The position numbers were made by a program, and so were the translations under genes. Below, in pieces: positions 44,219 through 53,337 of a stretch of DNA of 64,000 bases; the stretch's first letter is position 1, and each line of letters opens with the position of its first letter. The notes beneath the pieces were generated by a model, which was not told the DNA's origin, did not search any database, and saw only the letters and a program-made list of their open reading frames with translations. This DNA comes from Acetitomaculum ruminis DSM 5522 (GTDB lineage: Bacteria; Bacillota; Clostridia; Lachnospirales; Lachnospiraceae). The stretch covers positions 1 through 64,000 of the forward strand of contig NZ_FOJY01000013.1 in NCBI RefSeq assembly GCF_900112085.1. Reading direction: 5' to 3'.

Positions 44219-46180
44219 TTATTCAGCCTGGGAAATACAACCTTGTCTATAAGCTTTAACAAGCTTTTTTAAATCCTCTATAGAATCCTTAAGTTCTTTT
44301 CCGGTATCGGTATCTGCAACTCTTTTTCTCTTAACCACCCTTTGAACCAAAACATTATCCGAATGTATGTCACTTTCGTTTATAATAGCCTGCTCCATAG
44401 ATTTAAAAGGCTCATGAGCAGCAAGACGAAGTCCAAAGGAGTTATAAATGAGAGTATAGCCTGCAATTCCTGTCTTGGGCTGATATGCCTTGGAAAAACC
44501 TCCGTCAATAGCCAAAACCCTGCCATGGCACTTTACAGGACTTTCTCCATCTTTAAAAGCAACCGGAATATGTCCGTTAATAATGTGGCTGTCTTCTGCA
44601 AAAAGTCCAAATTCATTTAAAATCATATCAACGGTTTCATCCTCATTTATATATTTATAATAAGGATTTTTTGGTTCTTTATGGGTAGCCTTGTCAGCAA
44701 TAAAATATCTCTCAAAAGTGGTCATTTTATCCTTACCAAACAAAGGTGAATTTTCATTAATCCACATATACCACATCATATCAAGACCTTTTAGTTTTTC
44801 CTCCGGGTCTAAGGAGTAATAACCCAGTCTTGCATAATTATCAAGGGTATCAAAAAGTTCTTTTCCACTAAGAGTTTTTCCAAATAATTTCACTTTTTTA
44901 AACTTTCCGTTTTTATCAAGTGGTATACAACCGTGGAATAAAAGATTATCATTAAATACCTTATAAAGAGAACCTTTTGAAAATAGAAATCTAACATCCC
45001 TTTGAAGTTTTTCACAATTTATAAAGGCCTGTTTCAGTCTTTCCATTACATCTGCTTCTTCTTTTGAAAGCTTGTAAGGATCTTTTGGGTCTATTGTAGG
45101 GAAGTTGGTATCTAGAAGTTCATATTCCTTTCCCTCAACTGTTACAGTCTTTTTTTCAAGATTAATCTTATCCAAAAGATTTCTCTTTTCCATATGAAAG
45201 TCAGGTCGCCTGTTAATAATCTGTCCCTCAATTTTAAATTGTATAATTGCAATGGCTTTATGCATTTTTTTATCCAATTCAACATCTTTGATATTTGTAA
45301 TATCATCTTCTCTGTAACCTACGGTAAAACAACTACAAGGATCATCAGCGTAGACTTTCATGGCAAAACGGGCTAATGGAAGAAGATTTATTCCATAGCT
45401 TTCCTCTAATATAGGTAAATTTCCGTATTTTGCCGAGATTCTTAAAAGAGTTGCTATGTTGGCAGTCTGACCTGCTGCCGCTCCCATCCACACTATGTCA
45501 TGATTTCCCCATTGGATATCCACAGAATGATGAGACATTAAAAGTTCCATTATTTTATTTGGATAAGGGCCCCTGTCATAAATATCTCCCAAAACATGAA
45601 GATGATCCACTGTAAGCCTTTGAATAAGATTACAAAAGGCTATTATCAGCTGTTTTGCCATTCCTGTTTCAATGGCTGTATCAATTATTCCGTTATAAAA
45701 TTCTTCTTTATTATCCTGAGTATAGCGTTCTGAAACCAGTTCTTCTATGATATAGGCAAATTCCTTTGACATGGCCTTTCTAACCTTCGAACGGGTATAT
45801 TTTGCCGATGCAATCTTTGTTACCTGAATAAGTCTGTATATAGTGACTCTGTACCAGTCATCAATATTATCAGCCTCTTCAGCCTCCACTATTTTTATTT
45901 TTTCCTCCGGGTAATATATAAGAGTGGCAAGTGCCTTTTTTTCATTTGTAGTGATGGTAGCTCCAAATACATCATCTATTTTTCTTCTGACTGCTCCGGA
46001 ACCATTTCTAAGAACGTGATGAAATTGTTCATATTCTCCATGAATATCTGTAACAAAATGCTCTGTACCTTTTGGCAGATTCAAAATCGCCTGAAGGTTA
46101 ATAATCTCATTTGATGCTTTTGCAATGTTTGGATAAACTTTCGAAAGCCCTTTTAGATATTTGAATTCTGATGCTTCCAT
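44219..46180 (-). CDS. fbp: Fructose-1,6-bisphosphatase, class III
   Basis: A 653-residue gluconeogenic enzyme of the Firmicutes-specific class III. It is built on a metallophosphoesterase fold: FVTDIHGEYEQFHHVL, GDIYDRGPYPNKI, WGNHDIVWMGA and INGHIPV carry the metal ligands. Length is typical (about 640-670). It has its own promoter and tandem terminators. Confidence 0.95.
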   Translation of the reverse strand: MEASEFKYLKGLSKVYPNIAKASNEIINLQAILNLPKGTEHFVTDIHGEYEQFHHVLRNGSGAVRRKIDDVFGATITTNEKKALATLIYYPEEKIKIVEAEEADNIDDWYRVTIYRLIQVTKIASAKYTRSKVRKAMSKEFAYIIEELVSERYTQDNKEEFYNGIIDTAIETGMAKQLIIAFCNLIQRLTVDHLHVLGDIYDRGPYPNKIMELLMSHHSVDIQWGNHDIVWMGAAAGQTANIATLLRISAKYGNLPILEESYGINLLPLARFAMKVYADDPCSCFTVGYREDDITNIKDVELDKKMHKAIAIIQFKIEGQIINRRPDFHMEKRNLLDKINLEKKTVTVEGKEYELLDTNFPTIDPKDPYKLSKEEADVMERLKQAFINCEKLQRDVRFLFSKGSLYKVFNDNLLFHGCIPLDKNGKFKKVKLFGKTLSGKELFDTLDNYARLGYYSLDPEEKLKGLDMMWYMWINENSPLFGKDKMTTFERYFIADKATHKEPKNPYYKYINEDETVDMILNEFGLFAEDSHIINGHIPVAFKDGESPVKCHGRVLAIDGGFSKAYQPKTGIAGYTLIYNSFGLRLAAHEPFKSMEQAIINESDIHSDNVLVQRVVKRKRVADTDTGKELKDSIEDLKKLVKAYRQGCISQAE

Positions 46181-46258
46181 TATTTCCCCTTTCTTTATAT
46201 CAAATATTTTTATGAATCTTTTACAAAAACGAACTATAAAAAATCCCTTATATCTAAC

Positions 46259-46287
46259 ATTATAAATAAAAATAAAAGGCGGTGCAA
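46259..46287 (-). promoter_or_regulatory. Sigma-A promoter of fbp
   Basis: A -35 TTGCAC (46282-46287) and a consensus -10 TATAAT (46259-46264), spacer 17 bp, about 75 bp before the start codon. Confidence 0.75.
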
Positions 46288-46322
46288 GTTTTCCAAAGCT
46301 TCTTTATCCTTAAATTTTCTCA

Positions 46323-46360
46323 AGAAAAAAACCAGGTCAAATATTACCTTGACCTGGTTT
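46323..46360 (-). terminator. Terminator of dapA-dapB
   Basis: A perfect 12-bp stem AAACCAGGTCAA / TTGACCTGGTTT followed on the minus strand by a T run, 9 bp past the dapB stop. Confidence 0.9.
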
Positions 46361-46369
46361 ATTATTAAT

Positions 46370-47134
46370 TTATTTAGCTGCCGAAATTACATCTGCCATA
46401 TCAAAAAGTCCGCTTTCTTTATTTTTAAGAAATTTTGCTGCTGCCACAGCACCCTTTGCAAATACAGCCTTAGAGGTGGCAGTATGCTTAAACTCTATAA
46501 CTTCATCATTTCCTGCAAAAACCACCTCATGCTCTCCTACAATATTTCCCCCTCTAAGGGCTACAATTCCTATTTCTTCTTTCTTTCTAGGCTCATTGTC
46601 CTTAGAACGGTCATAATTATAGGAATAAGGTTTTTCTAAAGCCTCATTCATGGCATCAGCAAGTGCTAAAGCCGTTCCACTTGGGGCATCTTTTTTAAGA
46701 TTATGATGTCTTTCTACTATCTCAATATCAAAACCTTCCGGATTTAGAACCTTAACAGCGGTTTTTAAAAGATTCATAAGCATATTGATACCCAAAGACA
46801 TATTTGCCGATTTTAAAAGGGCAACTTTTTCTGAGCATGCTTTTATCTTTTCAACCTGCTCATTTGAAAGACCTGTTGAGCATAATACAGCAGGAATATG
46901 ATTTTTTTGGCTATATTCTAATACATCCTCTAAAGCAGCAGCTGCTGAGAAATCTATAATAACATCAGCTTTTACATTACAATCTGAAATATTTTTAAAT
47001 ACAGGATAATCATTTAATTTTTCTCCTGTAATATCAACTCCAGCCACAATTTTTGCTTCATCATCTTTTTCAACAATAGAAGTAATAACCTGACCCATAT
47101 GACCGTTACAGCCATGCATAATAATTTCTGTCAT
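46370..47134 (-). CDS. dapB: 4-hydroxy-tetrahydrodipicolinate reductase
   Basis: A 254-residue NAD(P)H enzyme of lysine/DAP synthesis. The N-terminal HGCNGHMGQ is the Rossmann loop, ERHHNLKKDAPSGTAL is the DapB active-site signature, and GEHEVVFAGNDE is also conserved. Start after AAGGAGG; 36 bp downstream of dapA and under the same lysine riboswitch. Confidence 0.95.
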   Translation of the reverse strand: MTEIIMHGCNGHMGQVITSIVEKDDEAKIVAGVDITGEKLNDYPVFKNISDCNVKADVIIDFSAAAALEDVLEYSQKNHIPAVLCSTGLSNEQVEKIKACSEKVALLKSANMSLGINMLMNLLKTAVKVLNPEGFDIEIVERHHNLKKDAPSGTALALADAMNEALEKPYSYNYDRSKDNEPRKKEEIGIVALRGGNIVGEHEVVFAGNDEVIEFKHTATSKAVFAKGAVAAAKFLKNKESGLFDMADVISAAK

Positions 47135-47170
47135 CTTCTCCTCCTTAAAGATAAAATCATTTACCGTTTT

Positions 47171-48058
47171 TTAAAGACATGCTCCAAATTCTTTTATAGC
47201 CTTTGCTAAAACAGCCTGGTTTGCTTCTTCCATATTTGTAAGTGGAAGTCTTAAATCTCCAACTTCATGGCCTAAAATATTCATGGCTGCCTTTACAGGA
47301 ATAGGATTTACCTCGCTAAATAAGGCTTTAATAAGTGGAATTGCATCTAATTGAAGCTTTGCTGCTTTAGAAGTATTTCCATTTAAGTATTCAAAAACAA
47401 TATCGTGTGTATACTTAGGTGCCACATTTGAAAGAACAGAAATTACTCCGATTCCTCCTAAGGAAAGAATAGGCACTATCTGGTCATCATTTCCGGAATA
47501 AAGGTCAAGCTCTCCATTGGTAAGATGCATAAGCTCTGCAGTTTGTGAAAGATTACCCACTGCATCTTTAATTCCAACAATATTATCAACATCCTTAAAT
47601 AATTTTGCTGCTGTACTAGTAGCAATGGCACATCCTGTACGACTTGGAACATTATACATAATAATCGGAGTATCAACACTTTTTGCTATGGTAGTATAAT
47701 GGGCAATTAAACCGTTTTGTGTAGCTTTATTATAATAAGGGGTAACAACTAACAGCCCGTCTGCTCCTGCTTGTTGAGCCTCCTTTGAAAGGTAAACAGC
47801 TGTCTTGGTACAATTAGAACCTGTTCCGGCTATTACAGGAATACGCTTATTTGTCTTACAGATAGCAACCTTTATGCATTCAATGTGCTCTTCTTCAGAT
47901 AATGTTGAGCCTTCACCTGTAGTTCCCACAATAATAATACTGTCTGTCTGATTTTCTACATGAAAGTCAATTAATTCTTCAAGTTTTTCGTAATTTACTT
48001 CTCCATTTTCTTTAAATGGTGTTACAAGCGCAACTCCTGCACCTTTAAAAATTGCCAT
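47171..48058 (-). CDS. dapA: 4-hydroxy-tetrahydrodipicolinate synthase
   Basis: A 295-residue TIM-barrel lyase/synthase that condenses pyruvate with aspartate semialdehyde. Signatures are GTTGEGSTLSEEEH, MYNVPSRTG and the Schiff-base lysine in VGIKDAVGN. The frame extends upstream to 48100, but those codons overlap the riboswitch terminator; the ATG at 48058 follows AAGGAGG and begins MAIFKGAGVALVTPF. Confidence 0.96.
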   Translation of the reverse strand: MAIFKGAGVALVTPFKENGEVNYEKLEELIDFHVENQTDSIIIVGTTGEGSTLSEEEHIECIKVAICKTNKRIPVIAGTGSNCTKTAVYLSKEAQQAGADGLLVVTPYYNKATQNGLIAHYTTIAKSVDTPIIMYNVPSRTGCAIATSTAAKLFKDVDNIVGIKDAVGNLSQTAELMHLTNGELDLYSGNDDQIVPILSLGGIGVISVLSNVAPKYTHDIVFEYLNGNTSKAAKLQLDAIPLIKALFSEVNPIPVKAAMNILGHEVGDLRLPLTNMEEANQAVLAKAIKEFGACL

Positions 48059-48084
48059 AATAATATCCTCCTTTTTATAAGCAA

Positions 48085-48112
48085 TAAAAAACTGACCCAC
48101 AAAAGAGCCAGT
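48085..48112 (-). terminator. Intrinsic terminator of the lysine riboswitch
   Basis: On the minus strand ACTGGCTC pairs with GGGTCAGT and is followed by TTTTTTA, 27 bp before dapA. It is the expression platform of the switch. Confidence 0.85.
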
Positions 48113-48164
48113 CCGAAAATAACAAATACAAAAACAAAAAATTTTTCGTGATAGCTCTCCATCA

Positions 48165-48336
48165 ATATTTTTAAAATAAAGATGACAGTCATATGGCTAT
48201 TAACCATATGCCCAAGATGGAAATCTCAGGGAAAATCCATCTTTCGGCGCTTCACCCTTTCAGATATCTTCAACTGTACCTGATACATCCAATATCCTAC
48301 TTATGAGACGCGCAACCTCTACCTAAACGTCTAATT
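48165..48336 (-). promoter_or_regulatory. Lysine riboswitch (L box) upstream of dapA-dapB
   Basis: The minus strand shows the conserved blocks AGAGGTTGCGCG, AAGTAGGAT, GGGTGAAGCGCCGAAAG and ACTGTC in the right order with the expected hairpins between them. High lysine should favour the terminator at 48085-48112 and shut off dapAB. Confidence 0.92.
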
Positions 48337-48342
48337 GAAATA

Positions 48343-48371
48343 ATGGTATCATCACCACCAAATATTGTCAA
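48343..48371 (-). promoter_or_regulatory. Promoter of the lysine riboswitch-dapAB unit
   Basis: A consensus -35 TTGACA (48366-48371) and a -10 TACCAT (48343-48348), spacer 17 bp, placed just ahead of the aptamer. Confidence 0.65.
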
Positions 48372-48380
48372 TAATAATTA

Positions 48381-48860
48381 TTATTTTTCAACATCAATTC
48401 TGTAAATTTCATCTACATAATCTCTAAGTTTTTCACACATATTTCTTCCGGTTATAATAACTGAAGTGTCCTCATTTCCTGCCTGTAATATATCAATGAT
48501 TTCTTCTGCATCTACAATGCCCTCATCTATAAGCCCTAAAGCTTCATCAAGTACCAGCATTGTACATTCCCCGGTACAAAGGACTTTTTTTGCAAAATTC
48601 AAACCATTTTTTATATTAATCTTTTCTTCCTGTTTTTCCTCTTGGGATAAATCTTCAAAGGAACATTCCGACTTTTCAAAGCGAAACATTTTTATCTCCG
48701 GTTCTAATCTTTGCAGGAAATTTGTTTCGTTAATATTCTTGGTTTTTAAACATTGTATAACATCAACCGACTCGCCTAAACCGGCGTATTGAACAGCAAA
48801 GCCTAAAGCTGCCATACTTTTTCCTTTACCTGAACCATAATATATTATTTTTTTTCCCAA
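48381..48860 (-). CDS. CobO/CobA-type cob(I)alamin adenosyltransferase-like protein
   Basis: A 159-residue P-loop protein with GSGKGKSMAALGFAV at the N-terminus, the position and form of the CobA/CobO P-loop (usually GNGKGKTTAA), and MLVLDEALGLID as Walker B region. CobO enzymes adenosylate corrinoids. It is shorter than typical CobO (about 180-200), and Met follows Ser in the P-loop, so it may be a related ATPase of other function. The start is TTG at 48860 after GGAGAG. No other cobalamin gene is nearby. Confidence 0.75.
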   Translation of the reverse strand: MGKKIIYYGSGKGKSMAALGFAVQYAGLGESVDVIQCLKTKNINETNFLQRLEPEIKMFRFEKSECSFEDLSQEEKQEEKINIKNGLNFAKKVLCTGECTMLVLDEALGLIDEGIVDAEEIIDILQAGNEDTSVIITGRNMCEKLRDYVDEIYRIDVEK

Positions 48861-48919
48861 TCCGTTTCTCTCCTATTTTAACAATAAAAACATTTTCTCC
48901 TGTAAAAACACATATTTAA

Positions 48920-49240
48920 CTAAAAGAGTTCCTTTTCAAGAATCTTTTTAAGATCATCATCAATACTATTATAATCCGGACTGTCTTTTTCTCTTAAAAC
49001 AAGCTCGGTTTCTCCAAAAGGATTTCTAAGCATCCCTATCCACATATCTTCTTCAAAAGCTGAATCTTCAAGCATAGCCTTTGAAACAGATACATCTACT
49101 CTTCCTGTCGTTGTCATACATGCGATTTTTACCATATCCGGGTCATCACATTCAATAATTTCATTTACAAAAGCCACTCTTTCAAAAATTTCTTTGCTTT
49201 GAGCAACTCTTTTTTTCTTCTTTTTACCAAACTTTCCCAT
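48920..49240 (-). CDS. Small hypothetical protein
   Basis: A 106-residue protein starting with a basic patch (GKFGKKKKKR) and continuing as a mixed alpha/beta domain ending in an acidic helix. I do not recognise it. The ATG at 49240 follows AAAGGAG; the earlier in-frame start at 49276 includes the ribosome site. It could be cotranscribed with the CobO-like gene 59 bp downstream. Confidence 0.6.
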   Translation of the reverse strand: MGKFGKKKKKRVAQSKEIFERVAFVNEIIECDDPDMVKIACMTTTGRVDVSVSKAMLEDSAFEEDMWIGMLRNPFGETELVLREKDSPDYNSIDDDLKKILEKELF

Positions 49241-49340
49241 GTAAAAATCATCTCCTTTTACTTTGAAAATAAACATTTTTATGAAGGACTATCCTATTAT
49301 TATAATCTTTTTTATCTTTTTTTAATAGTCTTTTTATTAA

Positions 49341-50552
49341 TCATTCAAAAATAAGTGCATCATTATACTTAAAATAAGACCTGCATCCATAGTTTGCAAT
49401 AAAAGTAGCACAAACCGAATCAAAGCTTAACCTGCTTATTAAAACCAGGGCTTCTTTACTGCCGTCAAAATTATTCTGACAAAAATCAATGGCATTTGAT
49501 ATTTCATCTGAAAGCTCTTTTCCTGATTTTTCTGATTCTTCAAATGCACTTATATCAGAGCTTTCATATAACAAAACATGCTTTTTTATTTTTTCTTTTA
49601 TGGTATCAAACAATAAACTTATTAAAGATATTTTTTCATCAAAAGTTGCCTTTTTTACCCTTTCTTTAACTGTCTTGTCAACCTTGTTTTTTAATATATT
49701 TTCAATCTGATAATCACATCTGTAATTGTTATAAAGATGATAGTAGTTAACAAAGGCATTTGCGATTTCTTCGTCCTGAAGATATTGAGATACCAGGTCT
49801 TCGTCCACTTCTATTTCATTTTTTTCATAAAGTTTTATTATAAGACTTAAATCCTCCCAGCCCCTTGCGGTAACAAAGGATTTCTTTGCCCCATTATTGC
49901 TTATTTTATAAAAGGCAGTTCTTTTAATATCCAAAAAAGTAATTATGGCAGAATGAAGGCTCATTGATATACCATATTCTCTAAAACTTTCAAAATCAGG
50001 TTCTATATCGATTCTTTTTAATCTGTCCCAGGTTGCAATATCAAACTGTCTGACACTGTCATTGTATTCCGGAGGATTTCCCGCTGTTACTATTACCCAT
50101 CCCTTGGGAACCTTGTGTTTTCCAAAAGTCTTGTATTGTAAAAACATAAGCATCAAAGGAGCTAATGTTTCTGAAACACAGTTGATTTCGTCCAAAAAAA
50201 GTATTCCGTTTTTATTTTTGCTTTTTTCCATATATTCATAAATGGAGGCAATTATCTCACTCATGGTATATTCTGAAACACTGACCTCTTTTCCCTCATA
50301 TATTTTCTTTTCGATGTAAGGAAGGCCAATGGCACTTTGCCTTGTATGATGAGTCATGGAATAAGCTAAAAATCCCACATTCATCTCCTTTGCCACCTGG
50401 CTTACAATAGCTGTTTTTCCAATTCCCGGAGGTCCCATTAAAAACAGGGGTCTTTGCTTTTCCACCGGTAGTAAAAAATTCCCTTTTTCATCTTTTGTAA
50501 AATATGCAATCAGGGTATTTTTAATCTGTTTTTTTGCTTTTTTTATGTTCAT
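49341..50552 (-). CDS. MoxR-like AAA+ ATPase of the second MoxR/VWA operon
   Basis: A 403-residue AAA+ protein with Walker A GPPGIGKTAI, Walker B ILFLDEIN and sensor-type VTAGNPPEYN. The C-terminal ~150 residues are a helical lid. The gene order DUF6273-like, VWA, MoxR is on one strand with gaps of 4-50 bp, implying a complex of ATPase and VWA adaptor that remodels an unknown client. It differs clearly from the MoxR at 9339-10244. Confidence 0.83.
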   Translation of the reverse strand: MNIKKAKKQIKNTLIAYFTKDEKGNFLLPVEKQRPLFLMGPPGIGKTAIVSQVAKEMNVGFLAYSMTHHTRQSAIGLPYIEKKIYEGKEVSVSEYTMSEIIASIYEYMEKSKNKNGILFLDEINCVSETLAPLMLMFLQYKTFGKHKVPKGWVIVTAGNPPEYNDSVRQFDIATWDRLKRIDIEPDFESFREYGISMSLHSAIITFLDIKRTAFYKISNNGAKKSFVTARGWEDLSLIIKLYEKNEIEVDEDLVSQYLQDEEIANAFVNYYHLYNNYRCDYQIENILKNKVDKTVKERVKKATFDEKISLISLLFDTIKEKIKKHVLLYESSDISAFEESEKSGKELSDEISNAIDFCQNNFDGSKEALVLISRLSFDSVCATFIANYGCRSYFKYNDALIFE

Positions 50553-50602
50553 ATTTTAACCTCTTCTATTCCAATCCCTTGATTTTACGCATTTGTAGAA
50601 AC

Positions 50603-51994
50603 TTAGTCTTTAAATACCATCTTTTTTGCCCAGGATGGAATATCTATATTTTCACTTCCATTTTCTTCTATTAATACGAAGGCTGTTTTATAGTTCGGTG
50701 CATTATCCGGAAAAGGATATTGACCTTTCCCATCCGTAAAATAAATCAGTCCGTTTAAATTAGTAAGTTCTCCTTTTCTAATAAGGGAATCCACATATTC
50801 AAAAACAGGCTTAAAATCAGTACCTCCAAGGCCTTTTATCTTCATATTAAAAATATAGTCTTCAAATTCTTCTTTAGAGGTAATTCGTTTTATTTCTTCA
50901 ATTACCTCATCACATTGTATGATATATAATTGAACCTTTGTAAAAAAGGATTCCGTATCTTTAAGAATATTATAGGTTTTAGTAACAAATTTTTCCACAA
51001 GTCCCCTGCTGGTAGACTCTGAGGTATCAATAGCTATAACAAACTCTTTTATACCCCTTATTTCCTTATACTCAAGGGGCTCAATCAGGGCTATTTTTTC
51101 ATATAGATTAAAGCCGTAACTGTAAAAAATATAATCAAATTCATCCTGATTTAACTTTAAAACTTCCTTTTCTTTGGCAAAATTCCTTAAGAAGTTTGAA
51201 TAATCATATTCTTCAAATTGAGGTTTTGATATTTCCATTATTTCGTTTTTTCTTCCCCTTGCTTTTTGGTCCCTTACCCTTTTTATTTCTTTTTTTGTAA
51301 TTTTAAATATTTTTTCCCATTTTTCTTTGGTGTCTTCTTTTACAAAGCTTGAGTTTAAAGACTCTCCTTTAGAATTTTCACTAAAATCACCATAAAAAAC
51401 AGGCTTATGTTTAAAACTTCTTAAATCGTACCAAATATTATGATTATCTTTTGAAAAGATGTCTGACCATTTTTTAAGGGTATTTTCGTGTATATTTTCT
51501 CTTAAATACTGATAGAGATTTATAATATTAAAATCTGATATTTCCTTCTTTAAATCCTTTAAAATAAAGGACTTCGAGGAGTTTTTATTAATGCTTATAT
51601 TCAAATTTTCATCTGTTTTTAAATCCAGATTTAAAGTTTTTTCATCAAAGAAATCAAGGTCATACAAAGCATTTTCTACAAAAATATCACAGGCTAAATC
51701 ATAATATTTTTCGTCCATAAGGACATATAAATAAAAATGCTGATAAATGCAATGAAATAAAAGATGCATATAGTATAATTTAAGAACCTTTAAATCTCCC
51801 TGCAAATCATAAAGCCTGCATATAAAGTCCGCCCTATAAAACAAACTTTCCCCGTCTGTCATTAAAAAAACATCCTTTGTTTCTTTAAAATCAAGCCTTG
51901 AAAGGGCAAGAGCAAGAAAAGGCATATCCAATAATATTGAATTTTGGGTTTTTTCAAGTAATTTTTTACTTCTATCAGATATATTTTCTTTCAT
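50603..51994 (-). CDS. VWA-like protein with a degenerate metallopeptidase-type N-terminus
   Basis: A 463-residue protein. The C-terminal VWA-like domain has the MIDAS motif DTSES (D323, S325, S327) and GGTDFKPVFEYV. The N-terminal half resembles the DUF2201 putative metallopeptidase domain; at the expected HExxH site it reads H77-LLF-H81 followed by H86, so the histidines remain but the catalytic Glu is replaced. The ATG at 51994 (after GGAG) is preferred over the GTG at 52000. It forms a pair with the MoxR ATPase downstream. Confidence 0.78.
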   Translation of the reverse strand: MKENISDRSKKLLEKTQNSILLDMPFLALALSRLDFKETKDVFLMTDGESLFYRADFICRLYDLQGDLKVLKLYYMHLLFHCIYQHFYLYVLMDEKYYDLACDIFVENALYDLDFFDEKTLNLDLKTDENLNISINKNSSKSFILKDLKKEISDFNIINLYQYLRENIHENTLKKWSDIFSKDNHNIWYDLRSFKHKPVFYGDFSENSKGESLNSSFVKEDTKEKWEKIFKITKKEIKRVRDQKARGRKNEIMEISKPQFEEYDYSNFLRNFAKEKEVLKLNQDEFDYIFYSYGFNLYEKIALIEPLEYKEIRGIKEFVIAIDTSESTSRGLVEKFVTKTYNILKDTESFFTKVQLYIIQCDEVIEEIKRITSKEEFEDYIFNMKIKGLGGTDFKPVFEYVDSLIRKGELTNLNGLIYFTDGKGQYPFPDNAPNYKTAFVLIEENGSENIDIPSWAKKMVFKD

Positions 51995-52004
51995 AAACAC
52001 TCCA

Positions 52005-53165
52005 CTATATCCTAATCCACATTGCAGGTCTTATTGCATTTTTACTCTTTGCATAATCTCCCTGGTAATTTATACTACCATCAGATTTTAAAGTGCAGGC
52101 GTTGGTTTTACTAAATCCCAGGCTTCTAAGCCAAAAAGAATTATTGGAATTTTTGTTCAAAGTCTTATCTTCAAAATAAGCAAATTCATTTACATTTCCA
52201 AAAGATAATAAACCTTTTTTTTGGTATTTTTCAGCTTCTAAAACATCTAAAAGAAAGACTTTATCTTTTGTAGGTAAACCATTTGAAACATTGGTTTTTG
52301 GATTTATTGATACTTCTAAATCAGTTGTTTTTATAAACATTTTTTCTTCTTTTGAAAAAGCTTTGTTATAAAAGGTGTCATTTAACCATTTTCTGATAAA
52401 AGAGTTTCTCCATTCATTGTTTAATATATCCTCATTATAAATATTAAAACTTAAAATATCCTTTGAAATAATAAGGGCTTTGTTGGAATTTTTTTCCAAA
52501 ACAATGAATTTTAGGGGTTTTATTAAAAAATTTCTATCATAGTAATAAGCCCCAAATTCTATCAAACTTCCCTCTTTTATCGTTTCAATTTTTCTTTTAT
52601 TAAAGCTAAAATCATCAATTTCAAAATAAGAAAAACGCTCTGTCAGGCTTTTTTTACGAAGTTCCAACTTATCCTGCAACTTACTAAATCTTTCTTCTTC
52701 CCATTCTTTTTTTGAAAAATTTTTGTTCTTATAATCTAAAAGCCAGACGACAATAGCACTTTTTCGGCTTTTTAAAGCCATATCAATATAGCAGTCTATT
52801 ACATACATCATAAAAATTTCGTCGGAATAATTATTATTTATCCAGATTTCATTTTGATTATTAATAATAAAAATAAGTAGCCTTAAAGCATTTATATTAC
52901 CACTTTCTATTAGTTTTTTTGCCAGAAATTCGTGATAATAAAGACACCAGGATTTAAGTATTTTCAATAACTTTTCAATTTCCATTTCATTTTGGCTGTT
53001 AGAAAAAAGAGCTGTTTTATTTAAGTTGGTTACTGATATAAAATTATTACTTATTTTAAGATTTTTTGCAGAAAAATTTAAGAAAGAAAGGGCTGTTTCT
53101 TTACAATCTTCTCCTCTTAATTCTTCTAGTATTTTCTTTTTTCCATCTATGTAAATCTCTGCCAT
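52005..53165 (-). CDS. DUF6273-like protein heading the MoxR/VWA operon
   Basis: A 386-residue protein without signal peptide. The C-terminal ~200 residues show the DUF6273 pattern: ENEWRNSFIRKWLND-type segment (NEWRNSFIRKWLN), DKVFLLDVLEAEKY, FWLRSLG and the terminal AIRPAMWIRI. The N-terminal part is helical and unrecognised. It ends 10 bp before the VWA gene start, so it likely supplies a recognition or accessory subunit. Confidence 0.7.
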   Translation of the reverse strand: MAEIYIDGKKKILEELRGEDCKETALSFLNFSAKNLKISNNFISVTNLNKTALFSNSQNEMEIEKLLKILKSWCLYYHEFLAKKLIESGNINALRLLIFIINNQNEIWINNNYSDEIFMMYVIDCYIDMALKSRKSAIVVWLLDYKNKNFSKKEWEEERFSKLQDKLELRKKSLTERFSYFEIDDFSFNKRKIETIKEGSLIEFGAYYYDRNFLIKPLKFIVLEKNSNKALIISKDILSFNIYNEDILNNEWRNSFIRKWLNDTFYNKAFSKEEKMFIKTTDLEVSINPKTNVSNGLPTKDKVFLLDVLEAEKYQKKGLLSFGNVNEFAYFEDKTLNKNSNNSFWLRSLGFSKTNACTLKSDGSINYQGDYAKSKNAIRPAMWIRI

Positions 53166-53285
53166 TTTTTCCCCTAAATAAAGTTTTTATACTTATTAAC
53201 TATATACCTATATAATATCATATGAAGCAAACCTGCACTTGCTTTTTTTTCTATTTATGATAATATATTTAAGTTAGTGTCGATA

Positions 53286-53305
53286 GGATTGCAATTGCAG
53301 TCCTA
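53286..53305 (+). promoter_or_regulatory. Palindromic hairpin in the typA leader
   Basis: AGGATTGCAATTGCAGTCCT is a near-perfect palindrome 33 bp before the typA start, followed by AATTTTTA. It could be a weak attenuator or an operator. Nothing else clear is seen in the divergent gap 53166-53337, although TATAAT-like boxes are frequent. Confidence 0.4.
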
Positions 53306-53337
53306 ATTTTTATGATTTAAAAGAAAGAAGGTTCGTG

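Noticed and set aside
48022-48207. Open frame over the dapA leader
   Set aside because: It lies in the lysine riboswitch expression platform and terminator; the conserved DapA start is further downstream.
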